The notes beneath the pieces are model-generated. The model ran no database searches. It saw only the letters and a list, made by a program, of their open reading frames with translations, and was not told the DNA's origin. The position numbers were made by a program, and so were the translations under genes. Source: Geobacillus jurassicus NBRC 107829 (lineage in GTDB: Bacteria; Bacillota; Bacilli; Bacillales; Anoxybacillaceae). Taken from it: a stretch of 33,443 nt of DNA. Shown here one piece after another: positions 1-8,885 of this stretch (the stretch's first letter is position 1; the number at the start of each line of letters is the position of its first letter). The stretch covers positions 1 to 33,443 of the forward strand of contig NZ_BCQG01000040.1 of NCBI RefSeq assembly GCF_001544315.1, read 5' to 3'.

Positions 1-125
1 GGCGCTTCCGCGGTCACGGCCTTTACAAACACGGCGACCCGATCGGCATCCTCAGGCCATGCCGTCCGTACGACGATCGGTTGGCCGCTTGTCGTTACGA
101 ACCACCTTGGCTGGATATTCCCCAT
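1..125 (-). CDS. GNAT family N-acetyltransferase, N-terminal part only
   Basis: The first 41 residues of a protein that runs off the left edge. After a short lead the translation contains QPIVVRTAWPEDADRVAVFV, the usual opening beta strand and first helix of GNAT acetyltransferases (V-R-x-A-x-P-E-D-A). The acetyl-CoA loop is not in the window, so substrate and activity cannot be judged. Two ATGs are possible, at 131 and 125. A GGGGGA ribosome site lies directly against the one at 131 and six bases from the one at 125, so 125 is preferred. It starts 26 bases after the broken Rpn-type gene, on the same strand. Confidence 0.6.
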   Translation of the reverse strand, partial: MGNIQPRWFVTTSGQPIVVRTAWPEDADRVAVFVKAVTAEA

Positions 126-151
126 GGCCATCCCCCTTGCTTTTTGTTTCC

Positions 152-1036
152 CTACTCTTCAAGCAATCCCCGAACCTCTTCCTCTGGAAGATCCACCAAC
201 CGGGCAATGTCTTCCGCCGTCATTCCTTTTTGCGCCATGTTATGGATCAACCGTTTCATTCCCTGTTTCATCCCTTGCTGAATTCCGCGTTTGATCCCTT
301 CTTCCAGCCCTTCTTTCTTCCCTTTTTTGTTCATACGAAATCATCAGTTCCAGCACTTTCTCTTTTTCTTTCGTTTCCATCGCCTTCACCTCGCTTCGCA
401 GTTGTTGCTCTTCCTCCTCCGACAACTTCACATACGTTTCGAAAAAACCAAGCAGCAGCCGCTGCCGCGCTTCATCCAATTCCAACCGCACGAGCATGCG
501 CAAAAACTCTTTTTTCAGCTCGATTCGTTCACTTTCAGTATACCCCATTTTGCCAAGCAGCGCAGCCGCAACTGGATTGTCATGCCGAATGTAATGACGC
601 CAATGTTGCTTGCGCAGCTCCACCGGGAAAAAGCGAAACTGCAGCACTTCGCCAAAGGGAAACTCGATCGAAAACACGGACGGTTCCTCGCGGAGGGCAT
701 CATAGCTGAAGACGGCGATCGGAACGATGCGGGTGCGGTATTTTTCAAACAAGCGGCTGAAATAAAGAAACATCCGCTCTGGGAATGACGGTTGAATATA
801 CGCCTGGTTTTCTACGTGTACAATGACCAATCCGTCTTCTCCTTTCAGCTTCGTCTCGACTAACAGATCGACGCGGTATTTTTCACCTGCCGTGACATCG
901 GTGAACAGCTCTTCGGATAGAAAGGACAAATGGCGGAAATCAATATGTTCGTGCATGTCGGGAAAAAGAGGAGAATAAACTCTTCGAAGAACGTTTGGAT
1001 CAGTTCTTTGAACAACCGGTCATGGTCAATGGCCAT
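152..1036 (-). pseudogene. Rpn/YhgA-type PD-(D/E)xK nuclease (transposase-like), two frameshifts
   Basis: Three reading frames together make one Rpn-family protein (recombination-promoting nuclease, once called PD-(D/E)xK family transposase). The start is ATG at 1036 behind GAGGTGATC and gives MAIDHDRLFKELIQTFFEEF, the standard opening. About 60 bases on, in the short T run near 965-975, the frame shifts and continues as FPDMHEHIDF through the nuclease core, with VDLLVE and HVENQ as the D...E-x-Q active-site residues. Near 320-340, beside a T6 run, the frame shifts again into the Gly-Lys-rich tail (EGIKRGIQQGMKQGMKR) that is typical of the family, followed by a helical end. Both lesions are at homopolymers, so sequencing error is possible. 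Otherwise the gene is dead. Confidence 0.75.
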
Positions 1037-1110
1037 CTGATCACCTCACGATGAAGATGTTCACCAAATATCATTCGTGAGCACGAGGCGAAAATCCTGC
1101 ATGGAAGAAG

Positions 1111-1142
1111 AAAAAATGGAGAGCCCGGAAAGGCCCTCTGTC
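1111..1142 (-). terminator. weak hairpin downstream of the Mrr-like gene
   Basis: On the minus strand AGAG...CTCT and CC...GG can pair around a short loop and are followed by CATTTTTTC. The stem is imperfect (a two-base bulge), so this is only a candidate end for the Mrr-like transcript, about 100 bases after its stop. The rest of 1037-1243 shows nothing clear apart from a small GCCCG/CGGGC hairpin at about 1160-1180. Confidence 0.25.
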
Positions 1143-1243
1143 ATACAAATGGCAACGACCGCCCGTGCTGCGGGCAGAGGGATGGAACGAACCCCGCGTT
1201 TATGGAAGACCGACCTTAAGTTTGAGTAGGACACAAAGGCATC

Positions 1244-2227
1244 TTATTCGGGAATATAAATTTTTTGCAGCGGCAGCAACGCTCTCGCATCGTTAGGCAT
1301 TTCTTCATACCAATGGACAATCAAGTTGACCAGCTCTTCTAAATCAATCAATTTGACTGAATTATGTTTGGCGACTGCCTCTGCCTGAGAAGTAAATCCC
1401 CCTGTCGAGACGAACAGACAATTGGCGTCAATCGGGTTGGCTCCGAGAAGCTGTTGGATTTCGGGAGCCGAAGCAGCGCTTTTTCGGTGTTTGACTTGCA
1501 CTTTGATAATCGGCTTTTCAAAACCGAACGCATCCTTATAGGCTAACACATCCACACCGCCATCAGGGCCTTTCGGGCTGACTTGCACATTGTACCCCAT
1601 AGCCCGAAGCAAGCCCGCCACTAAATCTTGCATTTGCCACGGATCAAGCTGATCGACCTTATCCTGGATCATCATCAACGCTTTTCCGACAAGATCTTCG
1701 ACGATTTCATCCTCTTCCGATCCACTAGTTTCATCGACAGAGGTTGATGACGGTTTGCCCAGTTGTCGTTCGAACTCATCGCCCCATTCATCGATCCGAA
1801 AAACCGTTAAGGTGGAGCCTAAACTGTTTTTCGCCGCCTGCGGCAATGAATCTCTTGAGATCCTGGCATTTTCCCAACTTACCCGAATGATGTTCGGATA
1901 ATACGGATGCCCAAGGGCAGGATCGTACCGATGCTCCTCTGTGACCGTTCCGACAATGTATTCCCTTTTTTCTTTAGAGTACGTGATCACACGATCGCCT
2001 TTTTTAATATCATGGCTGAAACGCCACACTTGATTAACCCAGCTCTCTCTCGATTTTGGCTTAGCCTCGTTAAACACTTCGTCTGCCTTTTGTTGAAGCT
2101 GCTGCTTTGATGAAAAATGCCTTGGATTCCCTAACTGCGCCCAGCCGATCGATGCGATGCCTTTTTCCAGCCAAAGCGGAATCAGTTCATTGCGGTCGCC
2201 CGCGCGGATCATCCACCATTTTGTCAC
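1244..2227 (-). CDS. Mrr-like type IV restriction endonuclease
   Basis: A 327-residue protein. The C-terminal half is an Mrr-type PD-(D/E)xK nuclease: the helical run DPWQMQDLVAGLLRAMGY (195-212), then PDGGVDVLA with Asp226, and VQVKH with Gln244 and Lys246 as the Q-x-K pair, followed by a Rossmann-like end (CLFVSTGGFT). The N-terminal half (about 1-155) is a separate beta-rich domain with many Trp residues, of the kind seen ahead of Mrr catalytic domains, and is probably the DNA- or modified-base-sensing part. An acidic linker (EEDEIVED) separates them. The start is GTG behind AAAAGGGGG. Type IV enzymes cut modified foreign DNA. Which modification it recognises cannot be told from sequence alone. 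It stands alone, with the previous gene ended by a terminator. Confidence 0.85.
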   Translation of the reverse strand: MTKWWMIRAGDRNELIPLWLEKGIASIGWAQLGNPRHFSSKQQLQQKADEVFNEAKPKSRESWVNQVWRFSHDIKKGDRVITYSKEKREYIVGTVTEEHRYDPALGHPYYPNIIRVSWENARISRDSLPQAAKNSLGSTLTVFRIDEWGDEFERQLGKPSSTSVDETSGSEEDEIVEDLVGKALMMIQDKVDQLDPWQMQDLVAGLLRAMGYNVQVSPKGPDGGVDVLAYKDAFGFEKPIIKVQVKHRKSAASAPEIQQLLGANPIDANCLFVSTGGFTSQAEAVAKHNSVKLIDLEELVNLIVHWYEEMPNDARALLPLQKIYIPE

Positions 2228-2282
2228 TGGCTTTTCCCCCTTTTCACAAAAAATGGCTCCATCTGCGAAACCAACAGTTTTC

Positions 2283-2319
2283 TAAAAACGGGGGCTTAAA
2301 GGATGGGCAGACAGCCCCC
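2283..2319 (-). terminator. intrinsic terminator after the 172-aa gene
   Basis: On the minus strand a GGGGGCT/AGCCCCC stem (2313-2319 with 2290-2296) is followed by GTTTTTAG. It sits between the stop of the 172-aa gene (2376) and the start of the Mrr-like gene (2227), so the two are separate transcription units. Confidence 0.8.
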
Positions 2320-2375
2320 TCCTAGTATGATGCAATAATTCAAAAACTAAGCCCCCCACCAGTGTTCTCAGTCTA

Positions 2376-2894
2376 TTACAAACTGCTTAACCGATTTCGT
2401 TCAATTCTGATCGTATTATCCTTCCCATCCAATACATCCGCGCGTTTGCTGCCGTAGAGGCGCAACTTATGGGAACCTTTAACTGCTTTTATGGAGAGCC
2501 GGGGAGTTCCTCGAACTTGCGCTTTTTGCAGATCCACGCACTCGAGAAACTCATCCCAACGGACAATGGCAATTATTTGATTGGAATCGCTCGGCTGTTT
2601 CTGGGCACAAATGAAGGCAAAAATAATTTCTTTTTCCTTGCTGTTTTCGAGATGAATCTTGCTAATTTCCGAAATTTCATTGTCACCGAATACAAACGAC
2701 CAAGTGAAATCCTTAGAGCCGAATGGATTCGTGTTGTATTTCGTGTAAATGATATAGCTCGCTTTATTCGTCGTTACTTCATAAATTTGTCGATTGTCAC
2801 TTTCCTTTTCAAACAGCGCCGGTGCCAGTCCGCCGTTGACCAATGCAGAAAGCAACGCTCCATAGTAGTAATCCGCTTTGCGGATCGTCGTCAT
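2376..2894 (-). CDS. hypothetical protein, 172 aa, inside the defence island
   Basis: Not recognised. The start (MTTIRKADYYYGALLS) lies behind GGGAGGGG and gives 172 residues without a signal peptide or membrane segment. The N-terminal 30 residues look helical (YYGALLSALVNGG), and the rest alternates short strands rich in Ile, Val, Tyr and Trp (EVTTNKASYIIYTKY, WSFVFG, IIFAFIC, IIAIVRW), suggesting a compact alpha/beta fold. No catalytic motif stands out. The gene has its own extended -10 promoter, and terminators lie on both sides, so it is expressed alone. Its place between an Mrr-like nuclease and a type III cassette makes a defence-related role plausible, but that is only guilt by association. 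Confidence 0.75.
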   Translation of the reverse strand: MTTIRKADYYYGALLSALVNGGLAPALFEKESDNRQIYEVTTNKASYIIYTKYNTNPFGSKDFTWSFVFGDNEISEISKIHLENSKEKEIIFAFICAQKQPSDSNQIIAIVRWDEFLECVDLQKAQVRGTPRLSIKAVKGSHKLRLYGSKRADVLDGKDNTIRIERNRLSSL

Positions 2895-2941
2895 CCGGTT
2901 TCCCCTCCCTTTATCATGGACAGAAAGATTTGGCTAATTTA

Positions 2942-2950
2942 ATTGTATCA
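2942..2950 (-). promoter_or_regulatory. extended -10 promoter for the 172-aa gene
   Basis: Minus-strand TGATACAAT matches the extended -10 pattern TGnTATAAT with one change, about 48 bases before the start codon at 2894. No good -35 was found at 17 bases, which is common with an extended -10. Confidence 0.4.
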
Positions 2951-2998
2951 ACTTTTGTAAAACATTGCCGTCGAACTTTGTCGACCGCCGAAAAATGC

Positions 2999-3021
2999 AA
3001 AAAAAGCGGTGCGATGCCGCT
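2999..3021 (-). terminator. intrinsic terminator between res and the 172-aa gene
   Basis: Minus-strand stem AGCGG/CCGCT (3017-3021 with 3005-3009) around a seven-base loop, directly followed by TTTTTTT. It would stop read-through from res before the promoter at 2942-2950. Confidence 0.75.
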
Positions 3022-3220
3022 CCTGCATCTGACAGGGAAGCAATTAAAACCCGTAATTCTCCCGCTTTTGAAACCCTCTTTATCAACTCCTATCCCTTTT
3101 ACCCCTATTGATGATAATCTTTTCATACACTAATATTCTATTGTTGTCCGAAGAAGACCTTTTTGATGTCCAAAGAGGTTTTGCATTCAACTGGATCAAT
3201 ATTAATGTGATGCTAATGAA

Positions 3221-3254
3221 GACAAAGCAGAAGCCAACCCGGCTTCTGTTTGTC
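3221..3254. terminator. bidirectional terminator just after res
   Basis: CAGAAGCC (3228-3235) pairs with GGCTTCTG (3241-3248) around AACCC. The stem is extended by GACAAA/TTTGTC with one bulged base. It lies 14 bases after the res stop codon. Between this hairpin and the one at 2999-3021 (3022-3220) I see AT-rich DNA with no gene. Confidence 0.75.
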
Positions 3255-3261
3255 CCCACCT

Positions 3262-6216
3262 TCAGCGGCTTATGGCTCGTAACATAAACCGCTCGACATC
3301 ATTTTCCGGCCCAATGAATTCCACGTCCGTTCCAATGGCTTGGAAGTGTTTGCGGGCGAAAGCGATTTTGCTTGCTTCGCCGGGGCGCAGTTCGCCCTCC
3401 CATTCCTGTCCTTTCGTCTCGAGGACGAAGTACAGTTTTTCCTCGCCATCCTTTTCGATGACAAGCGCCCAGTCGGGATTGTAGGAACCGATCGGCGTGT
3501 CAATTTTAAACCAGCTCGGCAGTTTGACGTATACTTTCACGTTTTCATCGTTTTCAAAACGTTTGGCGAACCGTTCTTCCACCTCGGAATCGTAAATGAT
3601 ATGGTCAAACGGCGATTTGACGCTCGGGATGGCGTTGTCGTTCAAATAAGCGAGCAGCTCTTCGTTTTGGAACAGTTCGACTGCATAATAGGCATCATCA
3701 CCGATTTTGTAATATTTCACGCCATCTTTCAGCAACAGCTTCATTTGACGCTGGATGATGTTCGCCACTTCTTCGATAAACTTTTGCGGATTGTTTTTAA
3801 AATCATCGAGCCGCTTGCAGCCTGTCAAAATGCGCACGATCGTCTTCCGCGTTAAATTCGTCCGGTTTTGCAGCTCGGTGACGACGTCCGGAAGCGTATG
3901 GTGCAAGCTTACGTAATCTTCCACTTTTTCACTGACCGTTGGCGCTTGCACGCCTGTGACGTGATCGATCTCCACCCGTCCTTTCCGGCTGACAATGCGG
4001 ATTTTCTCAATGGGCTTCATTTCTTGAATGGCGGCGATGCACAGGTCAATGAGCTGTTCGCTGTCAAAATCGACCGAATAGACCGTTTTGTATTTGATTT
4101 TGTCCCACAATTGCCTAAACTCTTCCTGATTGAGAACCGCCATATTGACATTGACTTTTTTCTTTTTCGTCCCATCTTTGATCGGCAATGCTTGCAAATG
4201 CCGTTTGATCTCCTTTACGATGGCCGATCGCCACAGCTGGAATTCGTCGCTCAGACGGAGATCGTAGTCTTCAATGGCCTGCTTGAGTTTTTCCGTTGCT
4301 TTGCTCTGTTTGTCAATATAACCGTTTTGTTTCAATTCCTCATACAGCTTCAACGATAAATCATAACCCATTTGTACTGGCTCATCCGTTGCCTCGTCTA
4401 GATAGACGAGTTTGGCAAATACATGTTTTTCAATTTTGCCGAACCGGATGCCCGCATCTTCTTCAATTTCTTTTTGCAAACTGGCGACAAATTCTTCATA
4501 GGACTCATTCGCCATCACCGTCAATACGTTGATATGATCATCATGCACCCGCTCCCCGTTCTGGTCGACGGCCAATCGCAACCCGCGCCCAATTTCCTGG
4601 CGTCTCGATACATACGTGCCTGACGAGTCTTTCAACGTGCAAATTTGAAAGACGTTCGGGTTGTCCCACCCTTCGCGGAGCGCGGAATGGGAGAAAATGA
4701 AGCGGAGCGGCTCATCGAGGCTGAGCAGACGTTCTTTATCCCTCATAATTAAGTTGTATACATCCGTATCCGCCTCTGTATTGCCTTTCGTATCTTTCAA
4801 CCGTCCTTTTTTATCTTGGGCAAAATAGCCGTTATGCACTTTCTCTACATCTTGATCAATGCTCGGATCGTCCCAAAGCGGACGATATTTCGGCTTTTGC
4901 ATTAAATTCCGGTACTCTTCCTCAAACATGACCGCGTATTTTCCTTTTACCGGCTGGCCTTCTTGATCATAGTCGCGGTAATGGGCGACTTTGTCGATAA
5001 AGAACAGGCTTAACACTTTAATTCCTCGCGGGCGGAGCCACAATTCTTTGTTTAAATGCTCTTCAATCGTTTTGCGGATTTGATACCGCTTGATGGCATC
5101 ATCATCGACATCCCCGATCACATCGCCCACGCCGAGTCGGCAGCCGTTGATTTCAATCGCTTCATTTCCTTCCGTCCAATCGATTTGCTCGACGATATAG
5201 CCGCGGTACAGTTCGCGCTCTCCGGAAACGTCATACAAATCATCGCCGCATTTGACCGTTTTCGTCGTTCGTTTGACCTTTCCGCGCGATTCGACATCAA
5301 GCTCGATTTTTGCTTTTCGTTCTTTCACCTCGACAAGCTTGATGTACGGCACATTAAAAGACGGTTCGGAGCGGACGGACATGACTTCGATCTTTTTGAC
5401 TAATTTTTGATTGTACGCGTCGACTGCATCAAGGCGATACACCATATTATATTTGTCTACATGCGTCGCCGAGTAGCGCAGCGTGCAAAGCGGGTTAAGC
5501 GACGCGATCGCTTCCTTCGACTTCGGCGTCGTATCGACGCTTTGCGGTTCATCGATAATCACGATCGGATGCGTCTGTTGAATAAACTCAATCGGACGAT
5601 ATCCATTCAGACGGTCGTTCGGCCGATGAATGACGTTCGCCTTATCCTCCTTTTCCGGATCTTCAAAGCTTTTGCGGAACGCGTCAATATTGATGATCAT
5701 GATTTGAATCGTCGTCGCCGTCGCAAAATTGCGCACCTGATCGAGCTTTTGTGAATCGTAGATAAAGTACTCAACCGGGGTGCGGTCGTATAGTTCATCA
5801 AAGTGTTCGCGAGTGATTTGCAGCGATTTGTACACCCCTTCGCGAATTGCCACGGACGGGACGACGATGACAAACTTCGTAAACCCATAATGTTTATGAA
5901 GCTCATAAATCGTCCGCAAATATACGTACGTCTTCCCCGTCCCCGTTTCCATTTCAATCGTAAAATGCATGCCATCGAGCCGCTCACTGCGCGGCAGGCC
6001 GTTTCTCACTTGAATCTCTTGGACATTTTTTAAAATTTCCTCAGGCGTCAGGTCAAGCCGATTCCCGACGCCCAAGTCCGTTTGAAGCATTCCCGCATCA
6101 GGGCCGTACGACACAGTGAAGTTCGACTGGCTCATCTCCTGCCCTTTAAAAATGTGCACCACCGACTCAATCGCACGCCGTTGGTAGTCCAAATCCGCGT
6201 TAAACTTGAGCTTCAT
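3262..6216 (-). CDS. res: type III restriction enzyme, Res (helicase-nuclease) subunit
   Basis: A 984-residue protein of the usual Res length. The ATP-dependent translocase part has Walker A TGTGKT (91-96), motif II DEPQ (222-225, in place of DEAH), and the C-terminal helicase motif region HSALREGWDNPNVFQICTL followed by RRQEIGRGLRL, the arginine-finger motif VI. The last 75 residues hold the endonuclease: YNPDWA with Asp915, then YFVLETKG with Glu933 and Lys935, a PD...E-x-K site. Type III Res works only together with Mod and cuts about 25-27 bp from one of two inversely placed sites (family knowledge). It starts three bases after the mod stop, with AGGAGTG inside the end of mod, so the two are translated from one message. 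No break is seen, so the enzyme looks active. Confidence 0.95.
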   Translation of the reverse strand: MKLKFNADLDYQRRAIESVVHIFKGQEMSQSNFTVSYGPDAGMLQTDLGVGNRLDLTPEEILKNVQEIQVRNGLPRSERLDGMHFTIEMETGTGKTYVYLRTIYELHKHYGFTKFVIVVPSVAIREGVYKSLQITREHFDELYDRTPVEYFIYDSQKLDQVRNFATATTIQIMIINIDAFRKSFEDPEKEDKANVIHRPNDRLNGYRPIEFIQQTHPIVIIDEPQSVDTTPKSKEAIASLNPLCTLRYSATHVDKYNMVYRLDAVDAYNQKLVKKIEVMSVRSEPSFNVPYIKLVEVKERKAKIELDVESRGKVKRTTKTVKCGDDLYDVSGERELYRGYIVEQIDWTEGNEAIEINGCRLGVGDVIGDVDDDAIKRYQIRKTIEEHLNKELWLRPRGIKVLSLFFIDKVAHYRDYDQEGQPVKGKYAVMFEEEYRNLMQKPKYRPLWDDPSIDQDVEKVHNGYFAQDKKGRLKDTKGNTEADTDVYNLIMRDKERLLSLDEPLRFIFSHSALREGWDNPNVFQICTLKDSSGTYVSRRQEIGRGLRLAVDQNGERVHDDHINVLTVMANESYEEFVASLQKEIEEDAGIRFGKIEKHVFAKLVYLDEATDEPVQMGYDLSLKLYEELKQNGYIDKQSKATEKLKQAIEDYDLRLSDEFQLWRSAIVKEIKRHLQALPIKDGTKKKKVNVNMAVLNQEEFRQLWDKIKYKTVYSVDFDSEQLIDLCIAAIQEMKPIEKIRIVSRKGRVEIDHVTGVQAPTVSEKVEDYVSLHHTLPDVVTELQNRTNLTRKTIVRILTGCKRLDDFKNNPQKFIEEVANIIQRQMKLLLKDGVKYYKIGDDAYYAVELFQNEELLAYLNDNAIPSVKSPFDHIIYDSEVEERFAKRFENDENVKVYVKLPSWFKIDTPIGSYNPDWALVIEKDGEEKLYFVLETKGQEWEGELRPGEASKIAFARKHFQAIGTDVEFIGPENDVERFMLRAISR

Positions 6217-6219
6217 CGA

Positions 6220-8103
6220 TTATACACTCCTAACATCCGTGATGCCATGCTTTTTCAACGTTTGCAAGGCGTTCGTTTTCACCGCGTCGCTCATAAAGCC
6301 GGATTCTTTAAAAATGACTTTTGGCGGCATATGCTCAGAGCGGTGCTTTAACATTTCTTGAACGAGATCAAGATCGATTTCGTCTTCTAAGCAGACGAGC
6401 ACGGAACCGTAGGCGACGTTGTAAATCGTTTTGCCGCGGCAGTCGATTTCCTCAATCGGCACCGTCAACGGCAACCCGATTTTCAGCAAAATCTCATACA
6501 ACAAGTCTTCTTTCGTCCGATCTTCCTTAATGTTGTTCTGCAAATCGAAAAGCGTTTGTTCGAGGTTGTCAAAGTCCGGATCCCACTCTTTGATATTGGA
6601 GGAGTCGAGCTTAAACACTTTAAAGCCGATATCCAAATCGGTCTTTCCGGTTTCTTGAACGATTTTCTCACCTGCCCGACGGATGCGTTCCTTGCCGATT
6701 TCGCAAATGTTTTTATACCCCGCTTTATACGCATCGGACGTTTCATCCGTTTTTTCCGGCAGCTGGACCATAATAAACTTGCGGCTGCCTCCGTCTTCTG
6801 CGTTTAACTGCATCACCGCATGAGCGGTCGTGGCCGAGCCGGAGAAGAAGTCAAGAACTATATCATCATTCTGAGTAGCTGTGAGAAGCAATTGAGCAAT
6901 CAAACCTACAGATTTAGGTGATGGAAACAACTTAGATTTTGTTGAGAACAAGGAAGAAAATACTGCCTGTCCTTTTTCTGTATAGAATGACTTATCCAAA
7001 AAAATTGTTTTTAACATTTTTGTCGCGCCATTAGCATAGTTTTTTCTATAAATTTTCCATTTATCCTTATTAGTTTTTCTAGCAACCAATAAGTGAATAT
7101 CTTTTAGAGCTTTTGACTTATCCCACGTCCAACACCCCTCGTATCCGTCATCCCAGATAGGTTCAACCTTTATATTGTAACCATCCTTATATTCAAGGGA
7201 TATTTCTGATGTAACTGGGTTTACATAAATAGGATAAAAGAGGTTTTTACGATTATGCTTACCGAATTCCCTATGAGTGTTTCTTAATTCAATCAGCCTG
7301 TATCTCCCTTGCCCATCTTGTTCCGGGTAATCATTAACTATTTGTTCTTCGTCTTTTTGAATGGAAAAATAACCTTGCTCTAGATTATTTTTTGAGTATA
7401 CTAGTATGTATTCGTGATTAGTTGCAAAATATTTATCTTGCGAACGACCTTTCGGATTACATAAAACCGTGATTTGAGCAATAAAATTTGGTTCTCCAAA
7501 TATTTCATCACAAATTTTTTTTAGGTTAGTAACCTCATTATCGTCAATACTTATAAATATAACCCCATCCTCCCTCAACAAATTCCTCGCCAACTTTAAC
7601 CGCGGGTACATCATATTCAACCAATCGGTGTGGTATCGCCCATTCGTCTCCGTATTCGCCTTGGTCGTTTGCTGCGTGATTTCTTTATAATTTTTGATAT
7701 TGTCGCGAAAATCGTCTTTGTACACAAAGTCTTTCCCTGTATTGTACGGTGGATCGATGTAGATCATTTTAATTTTGCCGAAATACGATTTTTGCAGCAA
7801 TTTCAGCACTTCCAAGTTGTCGCCTTCAATATACAAGTTTTCTGTTTTCTCCCAGTTTTTGCTTGATGCTTTGTCCGGCCGCAAGGTGCCGGTCGATGGC
7901 GTTTGTGCGAGTTTCATCGCTTGTGTTTTGCCGTGCCACGTGAATTCGTACTTTTCGTTGCGCGTTTCAATCTCTTCGCCAAGAACAAGCTTCAGTTTGT
8001 TAAAATCGATTTTTCCTTCCGTGACCACTTCCGGGAATAGCTGCTTTAACGCTTCAATGTTTGTTTTGACGAGATCCAATGATTTTCCGTCCAGTTTCTC
8101 CAT
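6220..8103 (-). CDS. mod: type III DNA adenine methyltransferase, Mod subunit
   Basis: A 627-residue methyltransferase that also provides the sequence specificity for the Res complex. Motif IV DPPYNTG is at 117-123 and the SAM-binding motif I DFFSGSATT at 418-426. This order (IV before I) marks the beta class, N6-adenine methylation, as in the M.EcoP15I group. The stretch between them, about residues 165-415, is the target-recognition domain. Its DNA (about 6860-7570) is much richer in A and T than the parts coding for the two catalytic halves, as expected if the domain was exchanged with another allele. The 5' end is behind AAAGGGGAAGC, 15 bases after the DUF4391 gene. The recognition sequence cannot be read from the protein. 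Confidence 0.95.
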   Translation of the reverse strand: MEKLDGKSLDLVKTNIEALKQLFPEVVTEGKIDFNKLKLVLGEEIETRNEKYEFTWHGKTQAMKLAQTPSTGTLRPDKASSKNWEKTENLYIEGDNLEVLKLLQKSYFGKIKMIYIDPPYNTGKDFVYKDDFRDNIKNYKEITQQTTKANTETNGRYHTDWLNMMYPRLKLARNLLREDGVIFISIDDNEVTNLKKICDEIFGEPNFIAQITVLCNPKGRSQDKYFATNHEYILVYSKNNLEQGYFSIQKDEEQIVNDYPEQDGQGRYRLIELRNTHREFGKHNRKNLFYPIYVNPVTSEISLEYKDGYNIKVEPIWDDGYEGCWTWDKSKALKDIHLLVARKTNKDKWKIYRKNYANGATKMLKTIFLDKSFYTEKGQAVFSSLFSTKSKLFPSPKSVGLIAQLLLTATQNDDIVLDFFSGSATTAHAVMQLNAEDGGSRKFIMVQLPEKTDETSDAYKAGYKNICEIGKERIRRAGEKIVQETGKTDLDIGFKVFKLDSSNIKEWDPDFDNLEQTLFDLQNNIKEDRTKEDLLYEILLKIGLPLTVPIEEIDCRGKTIYNVAYGSVLVCLEDEIDLDLVQEMLKHRSEHMPPKVIFKESGFMSDAVKTNALQTLKKHGITDVRSV

Positions 8104-8118
8104 ATTATGCTTCCCCTT

Positions 8119-8880
8119 TCAGCGCAATTGTTGCTTCCATTGTTCGATTTGCTTCGTTAGCTGTTGAATTTTCATATGGTATTCGACTTTTCGATTAAAC
8201 TGTGTTTCTTTTTTCATTTCGTTTTTCCATTTGGCGATTTCGGTTTCTGCCTGTTCGATTTGCGCGACGAGCTGTTTTGATCGTTCATCAGCGGCGATGG
8301 AAAAGGCGCCGACTGCTTTGGCGCGCTGGAACGCCTGCACGGCCAAATGGATGTCTTGATAAAAGCGGAAAAAGTTGGCGAACGAAAGCCTCGTCATATG
8401 GACGGCGCCAAGAAACTGCTTGACCGTCTCGTCAGCATGATCGAGTGAAAACCACGGGATATACGCCCATTCTTCCGCCACGACTTTTGTCCGGTCGTTT
8501 TTGTTCAGCCGCTTGCGGCATGTTCCAATTCGAACGTTTCCTTCTTTTTCAAACACGATAACGGTCGGGTTGGGCACCGTTTCTTGGATGATTTCCCCGA
8601 TAACGGAAAGGTGCGCATCCTTTGTTTCCGCCCGCAGCCGAACGGTGATAAACATGACCCCTTCGTAATGATGTTCCTCGTTGACGAACGGCTGAATGTT
8701 GATGACGCCCGGGGTCAACAAATACGCCAGCTCGATCCGCTCGATGTCTTTCGTCATATAGTCCTTTTCTTTTTTCGTCAAATCTGCATAGTCGTAAAAC
8801 ATTTTTTTGTCGAGCTTTTTATGCAGCGGGCGGACGCGCTCGTCCAGCCCTATTGTAGCATAAAACGCGGAGGCGGCCAT
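8119..8880 (-). CDS. DUF4391 domain protein of the type III cassette
   Basis: A protein of 253 residues when started at ATG 8880 (MAASAFYATIGL), which has GAAGGGTGA five bases upstream; a GTG three codons earlier is possible. It matches DUF4391 in layout: an alpha/beta first 160 residues (INIQPFVNEEHHYEGVMFITVRL; RIGTCRKRLNKNDRTKVVAEEW; PWFSLDH) and a charged C-terminal coiled coil (about 200-253, rich in Lys, Glu and Gln). The function of DUF4391 is not established. From memory it often sits between an SNF2-like helicase and mod/res genes, exactly as here, so it is probably a partner or regulator in that system. Its start overlaps the end of the helicase remnant, which implies one operon. 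Confidence 0.8.
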   Translation of the reverse strand: MAASAFYATIGLDERVRPLHKKLDKKMFYDYADLTKKEKDYMTKDIERIELAYLLTPGVINIQPFVNEEHHYEGVMFITVRLRAETKDAHLSVIGEIIQETVPNPTVIVFEKEGNVRIGTCRKRLNKNDRTKVVAEEWAYIPWFSLDHADETVKQFLGAVHMTRLSFANFFRFYQDIHLAVQAFQRAKAVGAFSIAADERSKQLVAQIEQAETEIAKWKNEMKKETQFNRKVEYHMKIQQLTKQIEQWKQQLR

Positions 8881-8885
8881 GACAC

